Of a stretch of 64,000 nucleotides of DNA, positions 16,930-26,147 are shown in pieces. The notes under the pieces are model-generated. The model was not told the DNA's origin. It searched no databases and was given only the letters and a program-made list of their open reading frames with translations. How positions within the stretch are numbered: position 1 is the stretch's first letter; each line of letters starts with the position of its first letter. The translations under genes and the position numbers were made by a program. This DNA comes from Megasphaera_A sueciensis (GTDB taxonomy: Bacteria; Bacillota; Negativicutes; Veillonellales; Megasphaeraceae): positions 1,054,001 to 1,118,000 of the forward strand of contig NZ_CP116939.1 in NCBI RefSeq assembly GCF_050219315.1. Reading direction: 5' to 3'.

Positions 16930-17724
16930 CTATGAATCCCGCAACCCCATGACTGTCGTTTCAGAAATGCTACGGCCACCATCGATAATAACGGCTTGTC
17001 CCGTAATGTAGGCAGCGCCGTCACTTGCTAAATATACAGCCAGATTCGCCACATCTTGCGGCGTTCCCAATCGCTGCAGAGGAACGCCGGCAGCGATTTG
17101 CCCAAAGACATCCTGCAGGTTTCCCGGCTGCGAAATTTCTGCACTGTGCCGGCTCATATCCGATTGAATATAGCCGGGGCAGATAGCATTGACCGTAATA
17201 TGATACGATGCAAACTCCACAGCCAGTGACTTGGTGAATCCGATGAGCGCCGCTTTCGTCATAGCATAAGCACAATCACCGGGATCTGCCACAAACGGGC
17301 CTGTCACGGAAGACATATTGATGATCCTGCCAAAGTGCTGCCGCATCATGTGCGGAAGAACAAGCTGCGTACAATAAACGGCCCCCAATACGTTCGTTCT
17401 GTAATGCTGTTCAATCAATTCGCCGGACATGTCTAAAAACCGACATAGGTGGGACATGCCGGCATTATTGACTAAGATATCAACAGAGCCCATATCCTGA
17501 TCAATTTTGGCTGCGGCTTCTCGTACCGATGCAGCGTCTCCGATATCTGCCTGATACGGATAAACGGTATCCCCCAACACAGCGGCGGCCTCCCGTACTT
17601 TTCCGCTCCGTCCCAAAACGGCAACAACGGCACCGGCTGCACTGAAGGCAGCAGCAACGGCTCTTCCTATGCCGCTGCCGCCGCCTGTAACAAGCGCTTT
17701 TTTCCCTGCTAATTGATTACCCAT
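16930..17724 (-). CDS. Short-chain dehydrogenase/reductase
   Basis: 264 aa from the ATG at 17724 (GGGGG upstream); an in-frame TTG at 17742 is less likely. Classical SDR signatures: TGGGSGIGRA (cofactor), NNAG, catalytic Ser in INMSSVTGPF, YAMTK (Tyr and Lys) and ICPGYIQSDM. It lies between the kinase and the phospho-lyase genes with gaps of 14 and 19 bp. In this setting it could oxidise or reduce the aldehyde released by the phospho-lyase, or act on the hydroxylated substrate; the sequence alone does not decide. Confidence 0.88.
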   Translation of the reverse strand: MGNQLAGKKALVTGGGSGIGRAVAAAFSAAGAVVAVLGRSGKVREAAAVLGDTVYPYQADIGDAASVREAAAKIDQDMGSVDILVNNAGMSHLCRFLDMSGELIEQHYRTNVLGAVYCTQLVLPHMMRQHFGRIINMSSVTGPFVADPGDCAYAMTKAALIGFTKSLAVEFASYHITVNAICPGYIQSDMSRHSAEISQPGNLQDVFGQIAAGVPLQRLGTPQDVANLAVYLASDGAAYITGQAVIIDGGRSISETTVMGLRDS

Positions 17725-17738
17725 ACTTCGCCCCCATG

Positions 17739-18743
17739 TCAATGATGTACTGCACCGGATAGATACTGTTCCGCCAAAGCAAGTGTTACCTCGAAATAGT
17801 CGTCTCCGACATGTGAAACAACATCATTTCCTTTACGCGTGGAAAGCCAGCCTAAACGAACTAACCGGCGCAACAGCACAAAAACAGGGATCATCTGTAT
17901 ATCTTCATCCGTAAGCGCCCTGACAGTTTCATATCCCGTGCACCAGCCATTGACCAGCTCATCCAAATGATCATTCTGATGACTCAAAAAAGCCGCAAGA
18001 TCATAAAGAAACCAACCGTACCCGCAATCGTCAAAATCGATGACCGTCACATCGTTCCCGTTGACCAGAAGATTGCCGGTATGGAGGTCGGAGTGAATGA
18101 GGAAATAGGTATCCCTGCTTTTCCCGTACGTCTTCAATTTACGAATGATCCGCTGCGCTGCCGTATTTAAAAGCTGCCGGGATGCGTCAGCTGCCGGATA
18201 CAGATTAAAATCACCCCAGCGCGCCCGATGTCCCAAAAGATTTTCCACATCCCACTGAAAACAATCCAGATCCGGTTTTTCACGAGATCGAAGAAAAGAC
18301 TGCACATGTAATTTAGCCGCTATTTCCCCGACTCGTACAGCCATACTACTGTCGATGGGTCCGGCAAGATGCTCCAATTCCTCTCCTTCCACGTATTCCG
18401 AGACGATATAATAATAGATCTGTGAATTGCCGGGAAAGGTAAAATGCCGCACGGCAGTTCCCTGCATATCGGTATAGACCTGCGGGATATGCACATCTGT
18501 CTTTCTGCGTATTTCATCCATCCAGGCAACTTCTCCAAGCAATTCCTTGGGTCGATGATATCCCGGCTTATTCACACATATGATCGCTACCTTTCCACCT
18601 GCTCCGTCATATGCGGCGTAAGTGATATTTTCCGAATACGAAATACAGCAAATGGATTCTATCGTTCTCAAGTCATAATGCATCATGATTTCATTCTGCA
18701 AATAGGGAATAAAATTTTCCCGTAATGCACCAAATTCCGCCAT
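17739..18743 (-). CDS. APH-fold small-molecule kinase (hydroxylysine kinase-like)
   Basis: 334 aa. The kinase loop is LIHSDLHTGNLLVNG (catalytic Asp, Asn) at about residues 217-231, and VIDFDDCGYGWFLYDLAAF carries the metal-binding Asp. This HSDLH/IDFDD pattern is typical of the choline/homoserine/hydroxylysine kinase branch of aminoglycoside phosphotransferase-like enzymes. GAGGGGGACAACTGTA precedes the ATG. Its operon partners are an SDR and a phospho-lyase of the AGXT2L type. The human enzymes HYKK and PHYKPL form exactly this kinase plus lyase pair for 5-hydroxylysine. Antibiotic resistance is an alternative but does not fit the context. Confidence 0.8.
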   Translation of the reverse strand: MAEFGALRENFIPYLQNEIMMHYDLRTIESICCISYSENITYAAYDGAGGKVAIICVNKPGYHRPKELLGEVAWMDEIRRKTDVHIPQVYTDMQGTAVRHFTFPGNSQIYYYIVSEYVEGEELEHLAGPIDSSMAVRVGEIAAKLHVQSFLRSREKPDLDCFQWDVENLLGHRARWGDFNLYPAADASRQLLNTAAQRIIRKLKTYGKSRDTYFLIHSDLHTGNLLVNGNDVTVIDFDDCGYGWFLYDLAAFLSHQNDHLDELVNGWCTGYETVRALTDEDIQMIPVFVLLRRLVRLGWLSTRKGNDVVSHVGDDYFEVTLALAEQYLSGAVHH

Positions 18744-18794
18744 TACAGTTGTCCCCCTCGTCTCAACCTTCCGTTTTTCGAAAAAGTCGCCCGA

Positions 18795-19526
18795 TCACGA
18801 TGAAAGAACGCGCTGCAGAAATACCTTGGTGCGTTCATTTTGCGGATGGGAGAAAATATCGGCCGGTTTTCCTTCCTCAATAATATATCCCTTATCCATG
18901 AAGATGACCCTGTCTGCCACATCGCGTGCAAATCCCATTTCATGAGTAACGACGGCCATCGTCATGCCGGCCTTCGCCAAATCCTTCATGACGGAAAGTA
19001 CATCGTTGACAAGTTCCGGATCCAATGCCGATGTCGGTTCGTCGAAAAGCAGCATATTCGGCTGCATTGCCAGTGCTCTGGCAATCGCCACACGCTGCTG
19101 CTGACCGCCGGACAATGTTGCCGGGTAGGCTTGGGAAAAATCGGACAGGCCCACCTTTTCCAACAACTCTATCGCCGCTTCCTTCGCTTCCTTCTGGGAG
19201 ACATGCTTGATTTCCACCGGCGCATACATCACGTTTTTCAGCACCGTAAACATAGGAAACAGATTGAAACGTTGGAACACCATGCCGACTTCCTGGCGCA
19301 GTTTGCGGGCGTCCGTTTTTTTATCGATCAATGTTTCTTCGTAATAGAGCTCGCCGCTCGTCGGGGTTTCCAACAGGTTCAGACAGCGGAGAAACGTGCT
19401 TTTCCCAGATCCGGACGGGCCGATGATAACGACGACCTCTCCTTCTTTTATTTCCATGTTGATGTCCTTCAGGACTTCGTTATTCCCGAATTTCTTTTCC
19501 AAATTCTTGATTTTAAATACACTCAT
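18795..19526 (-). CDS. Polar amino-acid ABC transporter, ATP-binding subunit
   Basis: 243 aa from the ATG at 19526 (GAGG eight bases upstream; the GTG three codons earlier overlaps it). Walker A GPSGSGKST, Q-loop MVFQRFNLFP, signature LSGGQQQR, Walker B MLLFDEPTSALDPELV and the H-loop VTHEMGFARDVADRV are all present, in the GlnQ/HisP form. It serves the solute-binding protein at 21457 and the permease at 22379, but an Amt-PII gene is placed between. Confidence 0.95.
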   Translation of the reverse strand: MSVFKIKNLEKKFGNNEVLKDINMEIKEGEVVVIIGPSGSGKSTFLRCLNLLETPTSGELYYEETLIDKKTDARKLRQEVGMVFQRFNLFPMFTVLKNVMYAPVEIKHVSQKEAKEAAIELLEKVGLSDFSQAYPATLSGGQQQRVAIARALAMQPNMLLFDEPTSALDPELVNDVLSVMKDLAKAGMTMAVVTHEMGFARDVADRVIFMDKGYIIEEGKPADIFSHPQNERTKVFLQRVLSS

Positions 19527-19544
19527 TTTATTCACCTCAGCCGC

Positions 19545-21380
19545 CTACGAGATCGGATAGTCTTGAAGCGCGTCATAGCCCTCTTCACCGGTACGAATTT
19601 TAATGACATTTTCCACATCGTATACAAATATTTTCCCGTCCCCGTAACGGCCCGTGTAGAGTATCTTCTTGGCTACGTCGACAATGGTCGTTGTCGGTAC
19701 AGCGGAAACGATAAGCTCAATTTTCACTTTGGGCAGAAGGCGTGATTTCACCTTGGACCCGCGGTACACATCCGTATGCCCCTTCTGCAGACCGAATCCA
19801 AGGACCCGTGTCACAGTCATGCCCGTAATGCCGACTTTTTCCAGGGCATCCTTCAGTGCTTCAAAGCGCAGTTCTGATGTAATGATGACAACATGCGTCA
19901 TCTTCGGTCCTTTACGCGTTTCAGGAGCCGCCGGAAGATGCTCTACCGGGACCGCGTCGTCCACATTGACCTTGCCCGTGCTGCCCCGCTGCGGCCGCCA
20001 TCCTAATTTCATGCCCTGCAGCGTGGGTATGGGATCACCGGACATCCGCGTATCAGCCAGTGGATCAAGTACCGGTGCCGAATCGGCATATATACCGGCC
20101 AGCCCCTGTTCCCAAAAATCCAATCCTGCGACTTCCTCATCCTGCCCGACACGCAGTCCCGTAAGCCGGGAAATAACATAAAACAGAGTAGCGCTCAGGA
20201 TCGCTCCGTAAAACAGGAGACTGATGATGCCTCCTAACTGCGTCAAAAGGAACGTCGTGCTTCCCGTATACAAGATGCCGCCCTGCTGTGACAGGACTCC
20301 GGTAAGGATGCAGCCGAGGATGCCGCAGACGCCGTGTGCCGAAACGGCACCGGTCGGATCATCGGCCCGCAGTTTCTTATCCACAAGTTCTATCGAGAAT
20401 ACGACAACGAGCCCGGAAAGGATGCCGATAGCAAACGCCCCGAACGGCGATACGAGATCGCAACCGGAAGAAATAGCAGCAATACCGGCAATACCGCCGT
20501 TCAGCATCATGGAAATGTCCGGCTTGCCGTAGCGGATCCACGTAACAAACAGCGTCGCCGCAATACCGGCCGCCACTGCCAGATTCAGGTTGAACAGGAC
20601 AGTTCCAATGGTTTCACCGCCGGGTCGAACGAGAAAGGAACCGCAGGCGATGCCGAACCAACCGAGCCAAAGGAGAAACATGCCCTGTACGGATAAGGAC
20701 AGATTATGACCGCGGATGGCGTTGGATGTACGATCCAGATTGTATTTCCCGATACGGGGCCCGACCATCTTGCATCCGATAAAGGCTGCGATTCCACCAA
20801 GACAGTGGATTGCCGCACCGCCGGCAAAATCATGAAAACCGAGAGAGGCAAGCCAGCCGCCGTCGCCCCAAATCCAGTGACCGGCTATCGGGTACACAAT
20901 GGCACTCATGCCTATGCTGCAGAGGCAAAAAGCAGAGAATTTGGTCCGTTCCGCCATGGACCCGAATATGATGGCCACGACTGCCGCACAGAGCATCGTC
21001 TGAAACAGCAGAATCGCCTGTGTATCAAACTCGCTCCCATATCCCAATGTATAGGCGGCGGCAAACAGGTCTGGGACTCCCAGTATCCCCGTAATGTCCC
21101 GCCCGAAAAGGAAGCTGAAGCCGATCGTCCAGAACAGCAGCGTGGACAAACTCAGATTCATGAATATCCGGGTCATGATATCGGCAGCATTTTTCGTACG
21201 GACCAGACCCGACTCCAGCATTGCAAATCCGGGCTGTAATACAAACGCCAGGAATGCTGCCAAGACAAGCCAGCCGATATCTGCCGCGGGGTACGCAACA
21301 TCTGTCCCGGCAGCCAGTGCACAGGGTGCCGCAGCAACCAGTACGGCAGCCGGAATACCGATCTTTTTTGCGTCCATCAT
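19545..21380 (-). CDS. amt: Ammonium channel fused to a PII signalling domain (Amt-GlnK fusion)
   Basis: 611 aa. Residues about 30-430 are the Amt channel with its signal-like N-terminus, AMLESGLVRTKNAAD, and the two pore histidines in FAGGAAIHCLGG and VSAHGVCGILG. After a linker, residues about 490-600 are a complete PII domain: VVIITSELRFEALKDAL, LGFGLQKGHTDVYRG, LLPKVKIELIV, TGRYGDGKIFVYDVENV. The T-loop has Val where the uridylylated Tyr51 normally lies, though Ser49 is kept. In bacteria with separate proteins GlnK docks on Amt to block it; here that regulation may act in cis. The gene lies inside an amino-acid ABC transporter operon. Confidence 0.93.
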   Translation of the reverse strand: MMDAKKIGIPAAVLVAAAPCALAAGTDVAYPAADIGWLVLAAFLAFVLQPGFAMLESGLVRTKNAADIMTRIFMNLSLSTLLFWTIGFSFLFGRDITGILGVPDLFAAAYTLGYGSEFDTQAILLFQTMLCAAVVAIIFGSMAERTKFSAFCLCSIGMSAIVYPIAGHWIWGDGGWLASLGFHDFAGGAAIHCLGGIAAFIGCKMVGPRIGKYNLDRTSNAIRGHNLSLSVQGMFLLWLGWFGIACGSFLVRPGGETIGTVLFNLNLAVAAGIAATLFVTWIRYGKPDISMMLNGGIAGIAAISSGCDLVSPFGAFAIGILSGLVVVFSIELVDKKLRADDPTGAVSAHGVCGILGCILTGVLSQQGGILYTGSTTFLLTQLGGIISLLFYGAILSATLFYVISRLTGLRVGQDEEVAGLDFWEQGLAGIYADSAPVLDPLADTRMSGDPIPTLQGMKLGWRPQRGSTGKVNVDDAVPVEHLPAAPETRKGPKMTHVVIITSELRFEALKDALEKVGITGMTVTRVLGFGLQKGHTDVYRGSKVKSRLLPKVKIELIVSAVPTTTIVDVAKKILYTGRYGDGKIFVYDVENVIKIRTGEEGYDALQDYPIS

Positions 21381-21456
21381 ACTCCCCCCCTAATAACTAA
21401 ATAACTACTATTGAACTTACGAATTTACTAACTGCGAACTTACAAACTGCTAATTA

Positions 21457-22326
21457 CTAACTCTTCGCATTATTAACAGCCAGTTCGCTGTATTCTTTGA
21501 TCCATTGCTGCACTTCACCACTATCGCGGGCTTCCTTGATCACTTCGTTGACAACGTTCATCAATTCGGCATTATCGCGATCCTTGCCGGCACTCACGAT
21601 CGTATCCATTTTGGCCTTTGGGCTCTTGAACTGAACAGAAGCGACCATAACATCCGGATTGGTGATAAGGTACTGCTGCGCAATAACTTCATCCACAGCA
21701 AAACCGTCCAGTTTATTTTGCTTCAATTCCATGAGCAGATCCGGGATCTGGTCGAGGACGACCTGCTTGGTATTCGGCATATCGGCCGTTACAACAGGAA
21801 TCGCCGTTGAAGATTTTTCTACTCCCATCTTCGTGGAGGCATCAAAGGATTCCAGCGTCGTAAATTTATCCGCATCAGACTTGCGAATAATAACGACATA
21901 TTTCGAATTGATATACGGGTCGGAAAAATCCATCGTCTTGGCGCGTTCTTCCGTCGCCGTCATACCGGACATGCCCAAATCGACCTTATTGCTACTGACG
22001 GAAGCCAAGAGCGCCGTAAAGTTGCTGTCAACCATTTTCACCTTGACGCCCAGCTTTTCCCCGATTTTTTTGGACAACGCCACGTCGATGCCAGTCATCA
22101 CTTTCCCCTGTTTTGATGTATCGACGAAATCATACGGCGGATAATTGGTTTCGATAGCGACAGTTATTTCTCCCTTTTGCTTGATTTGTTCCAGCGAGGA
22201 TGGTGCTTTTTTGGTATCGCCGCCATTCGACGGCGTCGCACCGCCGCCGCATCCGGCAGCCAGCAACGTAAGTCCGGCCAACAGTGTACATAGGATAGTC
22301 TTTGTCTTCTTTTCACTGCATAACAT
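21457..22326 (-). CDS. Polar amino-acid ABC transporter, substrate-binding lipoprotein
   Basis: 289 aa. Signal peptide with lipobox LTLLAAGCGGG (Cys about 26), then the SBP family 3 fold: EQIKQKGEITVAIETNYPPY, GIDVALSKKIGEKLGVKV, TEERAKTMDFSDPYI and a C-terminal VIKEARDSGEVQQWI. AAGGGGGAATTCAT precedes the ATG. Cotranscribed with the permease upstream and the ATPase downstream. A decayed relative, of which only the last 36 codons remain, lies upstream of rocB at 26148. Ligand class is inferred from the family; a cationic or hydroxylated amino acid would fit the neighbouring enzymes. Confidence 0.93.
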   Translation of the reverse strand: MLCSEKKTKTILCTLLAGLTLLAAGCGGGATPSNGGDTKKAPSSLEQIKQKGEITVAIETNYPPYDFVDTSKQGKVMTGIDVALSKKIGEKLGVKVKMVDSNFTALLASVSSNKVDLGMSGMTATEERAKTMDFSDPYINSKYVVIIRKSDADKFTTLESFDASTKMGVEKSSTAIPVVTADMPNTKQVVLDQIPDLLMELKQNKLDGFAVDEVIAQQYLITNPDVMVASVQFKSPKAKMDTIVSAGKDRDNAELMNVVNEVIKEARDSGEVQQWIKEYSELAVNNAKS

Positions 22327-22378
22327 ATGAATTCCCCCTTAAACATAAATACAATCAAAACCAGACATCTTGCGATTT

Positions 22379-23077
22379 TTATTTACTGTTGCTTTTATTC
22401 AGATTCATTTCCATCAGTCGGACCAAGGCCGAGATAATAAGCGTCATTATCAAATAGATAACGGCTACAATGACAAGCGGCGGGAACGGCTGAAAGCTGA
22501 TGCCCTGCACCGTCGTTGCGGAAAACATGAGATCTGCCAGTCCGATAACGGAAACCTGCGAGGATGCTTTTACCATGACGATGAATTCGTTGCCCAAAAC
22601 CGGCAGTAAGTTTTTCAGCGCCTGCGGCAGGACAATCTTCAGCATCGCATGCCAGGTACTGAACCCCAATGATTTGGCCGCTTCCATCTGCCCGCTGTCG
22701 ATAGACTGCACGCCGGAACGGATGATTTCGCAGGCATATGCCGACATGTTGATCGTAAGTGCGAATATACCGGCAAACATACGGTCGAATTCAACTCCCA
22801 TAAACTCGACCGAGGGAAACTGTATCCCCAGCAGCGGCAAACCGAAGAAAGCCAGCGCGATCTGTACCAAAAGCGGTGTCCCGCGGATAACTTCTACATA
22901 AACGACGGTAAGCCAATACAACGGCGGGATCTTGAAAATATTCATTTTGAACAAAGCCAGTAGAATACCCAACAGCAATCCCACAAATGTGGCAAGGAGC
23001 GATGTGAAAATCGTGATTTTTGTTCCCATGATAAATATGTCGCCGTATTTGATAGCCGTATTCAATATAACATCCAT
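22379..23077 (-). CDS. Polar amino-acid ABC transporter, permease subunit
   Basis: 232 aa from the ATG at 23077, with AAAGGAG nine bases upstream; the frame is open 11 codons further but that part overlaps a terminator. About five membrane segments with the HisM/GlnP-type coupling motif EAAKSLGFSTWHAMLKIVLPQAL and VIRGTPLLVQIAL. Only one permease gene is present, so it probably works as a homodimer. The terminator hairpin at 23110-23149 lies between the preceding aminotransferase gene and this one, so expression may need read-through. Confidence 0.93.
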   Translation of the reverse strand: MDVILNTAIKYGDIFIMGTKITIFTSLLATFVGLLLGILLALFKMNIFKIPPLYWLTVVYVEVIRGTPLLVQIALAFFGLPLLGIQFPSVEFMGVEFDRMFAGIFALTINMSAYACEIIRSGVQSIDSGQMEAAKSLGFSTWHAMLKIVLPQALKNLLPVLGNEFIVMVKASSQVSVIGLADLMFSATTVQGISFQPFPPLVIVAVIYLIMTLIISALVRLMEMNLNKSNSK

Positions 23078-23109
23078 AACATGCTGCTCCTTTCTGCGGA
23101 TAATAAACA

Positions 23110-23149
23110 AACGGCGCTCTTAAACCACGTTGGGTTCAAAAGCGCCGTT
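23110..23149 (-). terminator. Intrinsic terminator between the GABA-type aminotransferase and the ABC permease
   Basis: AACGGCGCT (23110-23118) pairs with AGCGCCGTT (23141-23149); the minus strand continues with TGTTTATT. Only 33 bp separate it from the permease start codon, leaving no room for a separate promoter, so it probably adjusts the level of the downstream genes. Confidence 0.75.
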
Positions 23150-23187
23150 GCTTTTAGTAAGTCCGTTATGTAATTTCAGAAAATCCA

Positions 23188-24468
23188 TTAAGATAGACAA
23201 ACCGTAAAGCAACTATCCAGAATCGTGACAGCTTCATCTATTTCTTTTTTGCTGACCGTACATGGCGGGATAAAACGAATAGCATTATGATATGTGCCGC
23301 AGCTGATAAGCAGCAATCCTTTATCAAGTGCTGTATCAATAAGCTTGGTTGTCAATTCCGTATCAGGTTTCTTGCCATCCTTTACCATTTCAATTGCCAG
23401 CATCAGGCCGAGTCCGCGTACATCGCCGATCACCGGATATTTCTTCTGCAGCTGCAGTAATTGTTCTTTGAAATAAGCTCCCATCTTGGCCGCATTTTCA
23501 ATGCCGCCGTTCCGAAGGATCTTGAGCGATGCAAGTCCTGCCGCACAGGAAACGGGATTTCCGCCGAAGGTGCCGCCATGCGCACCCGGCAGCCATTTTT
23601 TCATCACCGATGTCTTGCCGATAACGGCACTAAGCGGGAAACCTGCCCCGATGCCCTTGGCTGTAGAGAAGAAGTCCGGGCGGACACCGAAATGTTCCTG
23701 GCAATACAGTTTGCCCGTACGGCCGTTGCCGCACTGAACTTCGTCAAAAATAAGCATAATACCGTATTTATCACACATATCACGCATAAAATGAACGAAT
23801 TCCTTTGGTGGTACGATATAGCCGCCTTCGCCTTGTTCCGGTTCCATAATGATGCCTGCTACGGAATACGGGTCTACGATCGTATCAAACATAGTTTTGA
23901 ACTGTTCCATGAAGAATTCCGGACACTTACCGTCCTTTACCGGTACAGGACTATGGTAGAGATCCGGGTACCGGGCATAATAAACACTTGGCATAAGTCC
24001 TTCATAATGCTTGCGGTATGCCGAATTCGATGCCGTTAACGCCATCGCCCCCATCGTACGCCCGTGGAATGCATTGATAAAGGTGATGATTGCCGGACGT
24101 TCCGTCGCATATTTGGCAAGCTTGATCGCTCCGTCGTTCGCTTCACTGCCGCTGTTGCTGAAATATATCATGGAATCTCCGCCGACGGCTTTGGTGATTT
24201 CTTCCGCAAGAGCAACATAAGATTCATAATATACCACATTGTGACCGGCATGAACCAGATTTTCCATTTGTTTACGAGCCGCTTCTATAACAAGAGGATG
24301 GTTGTGCCCGACATTATTGGCACCGATGCCCATAACGAAATCCAGCAGCTTCCGGCCATCGTCCGTATACAGATAGGATCCTTCCCCTTTGACGACCCCC
24401 AGTTTCGTATACCGTGCCGTACCCACCGGCGGGATCACCTTACATGCTCTTTCATATAAACTTGCCAT
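23188..24468 (-). CDS. Class III aminotransferase (4-aminobutyrate/acetylornithine type)
   Basis: 426 aa from the ATG at 24468 (AAGGGGG nine bases upstream). NSGSEANDGAIKLAKYAT, NAFHGRTMGAMALTASN, LIFDEVQCGNGRTG and the PLP lysine in STAKGIGAGFPLSAV are typical of GABA aminotransferases. It lies 17 bp after rocB and before the ABC transporter genes. Likely it deaminates the terminal amine of a basic amino acid or of GABA; the exact substrate is not decided by the sequence. Confidence 0.9.
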   Translation of the reverse strand: MASLYERACKVIPPVGTARYTKLGVVKGEGSYLYTDDGRKLLDFVMGIGANNVGHNHPLVIEAARKQMENLVHAGHNVVYYESYVALAEEITKAVGGDSMIYFSNSGSEANDGAIKLAKYATERPAIITFINAFHGRTMGAMALTASNSAYRKHYEGLMPSVYYARYPDLYHSPVPVKDGKCPEFFMEQFKTMFDTIVDPYSVAGIIMEPEQGEGGYIVPPKEFVHFMRDMCDKYGIMLIFDEVQCGNGRTGKLYCQEHFGVRPDFFSTAKGIGAGFPLSAVIGKTSVMKKWLPGAHGGTFGGNPVSCAAGLASLKILRNGGIENAAKMGAYFKEQLLQLQKKYPVIGDVRGLGLMLAIEMVKDGKKPDTELTTKLIDTALDKGLLLISCGTYHNAIRFIPPCTVSKKEIDEAVTILDSCFTVCLS

Positions 24469-24485
24469 ATCTAACATCCCCCTTA

Positions 24486-26135
24486 TTATAAATAGTTGTA
24501 TATAGTCTGCATAATCAGTTCCGGCAACACGCCGAAACTATATGGCATATATACTCGTTCTGTCTTTCTATGCGCATCTTTTCCAAAACAACCGTAATTG
24601 ATGCTTGGTATGGATAGCTGTCGAATCATATCTGTAGGTACAGGAAAGAGTGTATGGTAGAGCGGAAAATTATGAATAAGCTCATCAACCGATTCCTGAC
24701 TGTCATCAATTTTCAAATAACTGCTATCGCTCAGACTTGGAAAAAAATGAAGCATTTCGAATGTTTCCCCTGTTTCTTTACCTACCGAGGCCGCTATGTT
24801 TCCGATTCCTTCCATTAATTCCAATTCTGCGCTATTGTTGCTGTGAAGTGTATTATGCGGCAAATACGGCGGTGACAGGAAGATAACCACAATCGGAGCA
24901 CTTACATTAAGACGTCGGCATAATTCACGCACTGCCATAAGAGAAATCTCACGAGCATCACTGCCAGCTTCCTGTTCCTTGGCTGCAATATTTTCAAGTA
25001 CTTGTGGCATATCCGAAATCCCTTGTCGCAAAGCCCGCTGCATAAGTTCCTCAAACAAATATACATGTCCCTCAAATTGCAGTGCACGTTGGGAGCTCCC
25101 GGAAATTTTCGAGTACATATTTGCTTTTTTCTCTTGCTGCTGTAATACTTCTGTCAACGTTTTCCGGGCAATATCTTTAAGTTTGAATAAAACATTTCCC
25201 ATATCGTCATCTTCTACCATATAACTGAAGTACACCAACGCTTCACGAATAGTTTGAACATCATACCGCGGCTTGAGATCCTTCATCTTCAACACAACCG
25301 GCGGCAAAGAACATTCCCCGTCATAGGTATCGCATAAAGCAGGATTTAAGTCGATAGCGTGAACAATACGGGAAGCTATACCAGCGGCACTGACGCCTTC
25401 ATAACATTGTCCTACATGCGTCTCCTTGCCAAGCACATAGAAGCTTGGCAATATTTTCCCCATAGCCCCCGTATAGATATAACGTGTTGTATCTCCGGCA
25501 TACAACGGACAAATATAATCATTATTGACAGCAAAGATATAATCCAATCCCTCTTGCTCCCGTAAATCCAATAATGTTTGCAATGCTGCAAGAATACCCG
25601 TATGATGATTCTCTTCCACAGGGTTGAACATAAACAAGATATTCCCATCGATCTGTTCCGGCTGAAGACTAAGATGTTTCAGAAGGATAAGGAAAACAGC
25701 ATCGCCGCTTTTCATATCGGACGCACCGCGGCCAAACAGATAATCTCCCGACTCGAGATCATGTCGAACCTCTGTATCCTGAGGCAGTTTTTTCATTTCT
25801 TCTGCCAACCGGTCACAATCAAAGGCAACCTCTTTAAGTACACCCAAATCATCAACACCAACGGTATCTATATGTCCATGAAAAAGCAACGTCTTACGGC
25901 TCTTCCCTTTTGTCCCCCGTAACAGCGCAAAAACATTTTTACGCCCGAGCGAATCTTTGGCAATATTTTGGACAAATACATCTCCGGAATGGTTTCGAAA
26001 ATACGGCATATCGGCAATGTACTGATAGATGAAATCAGCGATGGCTGCTTCTCCCCCACGAGAACCGTTTATACTTGGAATAGAAACCAGCTTTTTCGTT
26101 AAATCTTTCATTTCCTCAAACATAATTTTATTCAC
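24486..26135 (-). CDS. rocB: RocB-type M20 family hydrolase
   Basis: About 549 aa. An M20 metallopeptidase fold with LLFHGHIDTVG (zinc His and Asp), GRGASDMKSG (bridging Asp), NPVEENHHTG (catalytic Glu/zinc Glu) and the long insertions specific to RocB, the arginine-utilisation protein of B. subtilis whose reaction is not established. I favour GTG at 26135, with AAGAGG eight bases upstream; GTG at 26144 and ATG at 26123 are alternatives. First gene of the 26.1-15.6 kb cluster. It starts 12 bp after the stop of a decayed solute-binding protein gene. Confidence 0.85.
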   Translation of the reverse strand: MNKIMFEEMKDLTKKLVSIPSINGSRGGEAAIADFIYQYIADMPYFRNHSGDVFVQNIAKDSLGRKNVFALLRGTKGKSRKTLLFHGHIDTVGVDDLGVLKEVAFDCDRLAEEMKKLPQDTEVRHDLESGDYLFGRGASDMKSGDAVFLILLKHLSLQPEQIDGNILFMFNPVEENHHTGILAALQTLLDLREQEGLDYIFAVNNDYICPLYAGDTTRYIYTGAMGKILPSFYVLGKETHVGQCYEGVSAAGIASRIVHAIDLNPALCDTYDGECSLPPVVLKMKDLKPRYDVQTIREALVYFSYMVEDDDMGNVLFKLKDIARKTLTEVLQQQEKKANMYSKISGSSQRALQFEGHVYLFEELMQRALRQGISDMPQVLENIAAKEQEAGSDAREISLMAVRELCRRLNVSAPIVVIFLSPPYLPHNTLHSNNSAELELMEGIGNIAASVGKETGETFEMLHFFPSLSDSSYLKIDDSQESVDELIHNFPLYHTLFPVPTDMIRQLSIPSINYGCFGKDAHRKTERVYMPYSFGVLPELIMQTIYNYL

Positions 26136-26147
26136 TATGCACACCTC

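Noticed and set aside
17739..18743. Aminoglycoside resistance gene
   Set aside because: The kinase loop is of APH type, but the operon context (SDR, phospho-lyase, amino-acid transporter) and the IDFDDCGYGW form favour a metabolic kinase.
21391..21456. Imperfect short repeats (ACTTACNAA-like) between the binding protein and amt genes
   Set aside because: Units are too irregular and AT-rich to claim an operator; may be chance in a 66-bp gap.
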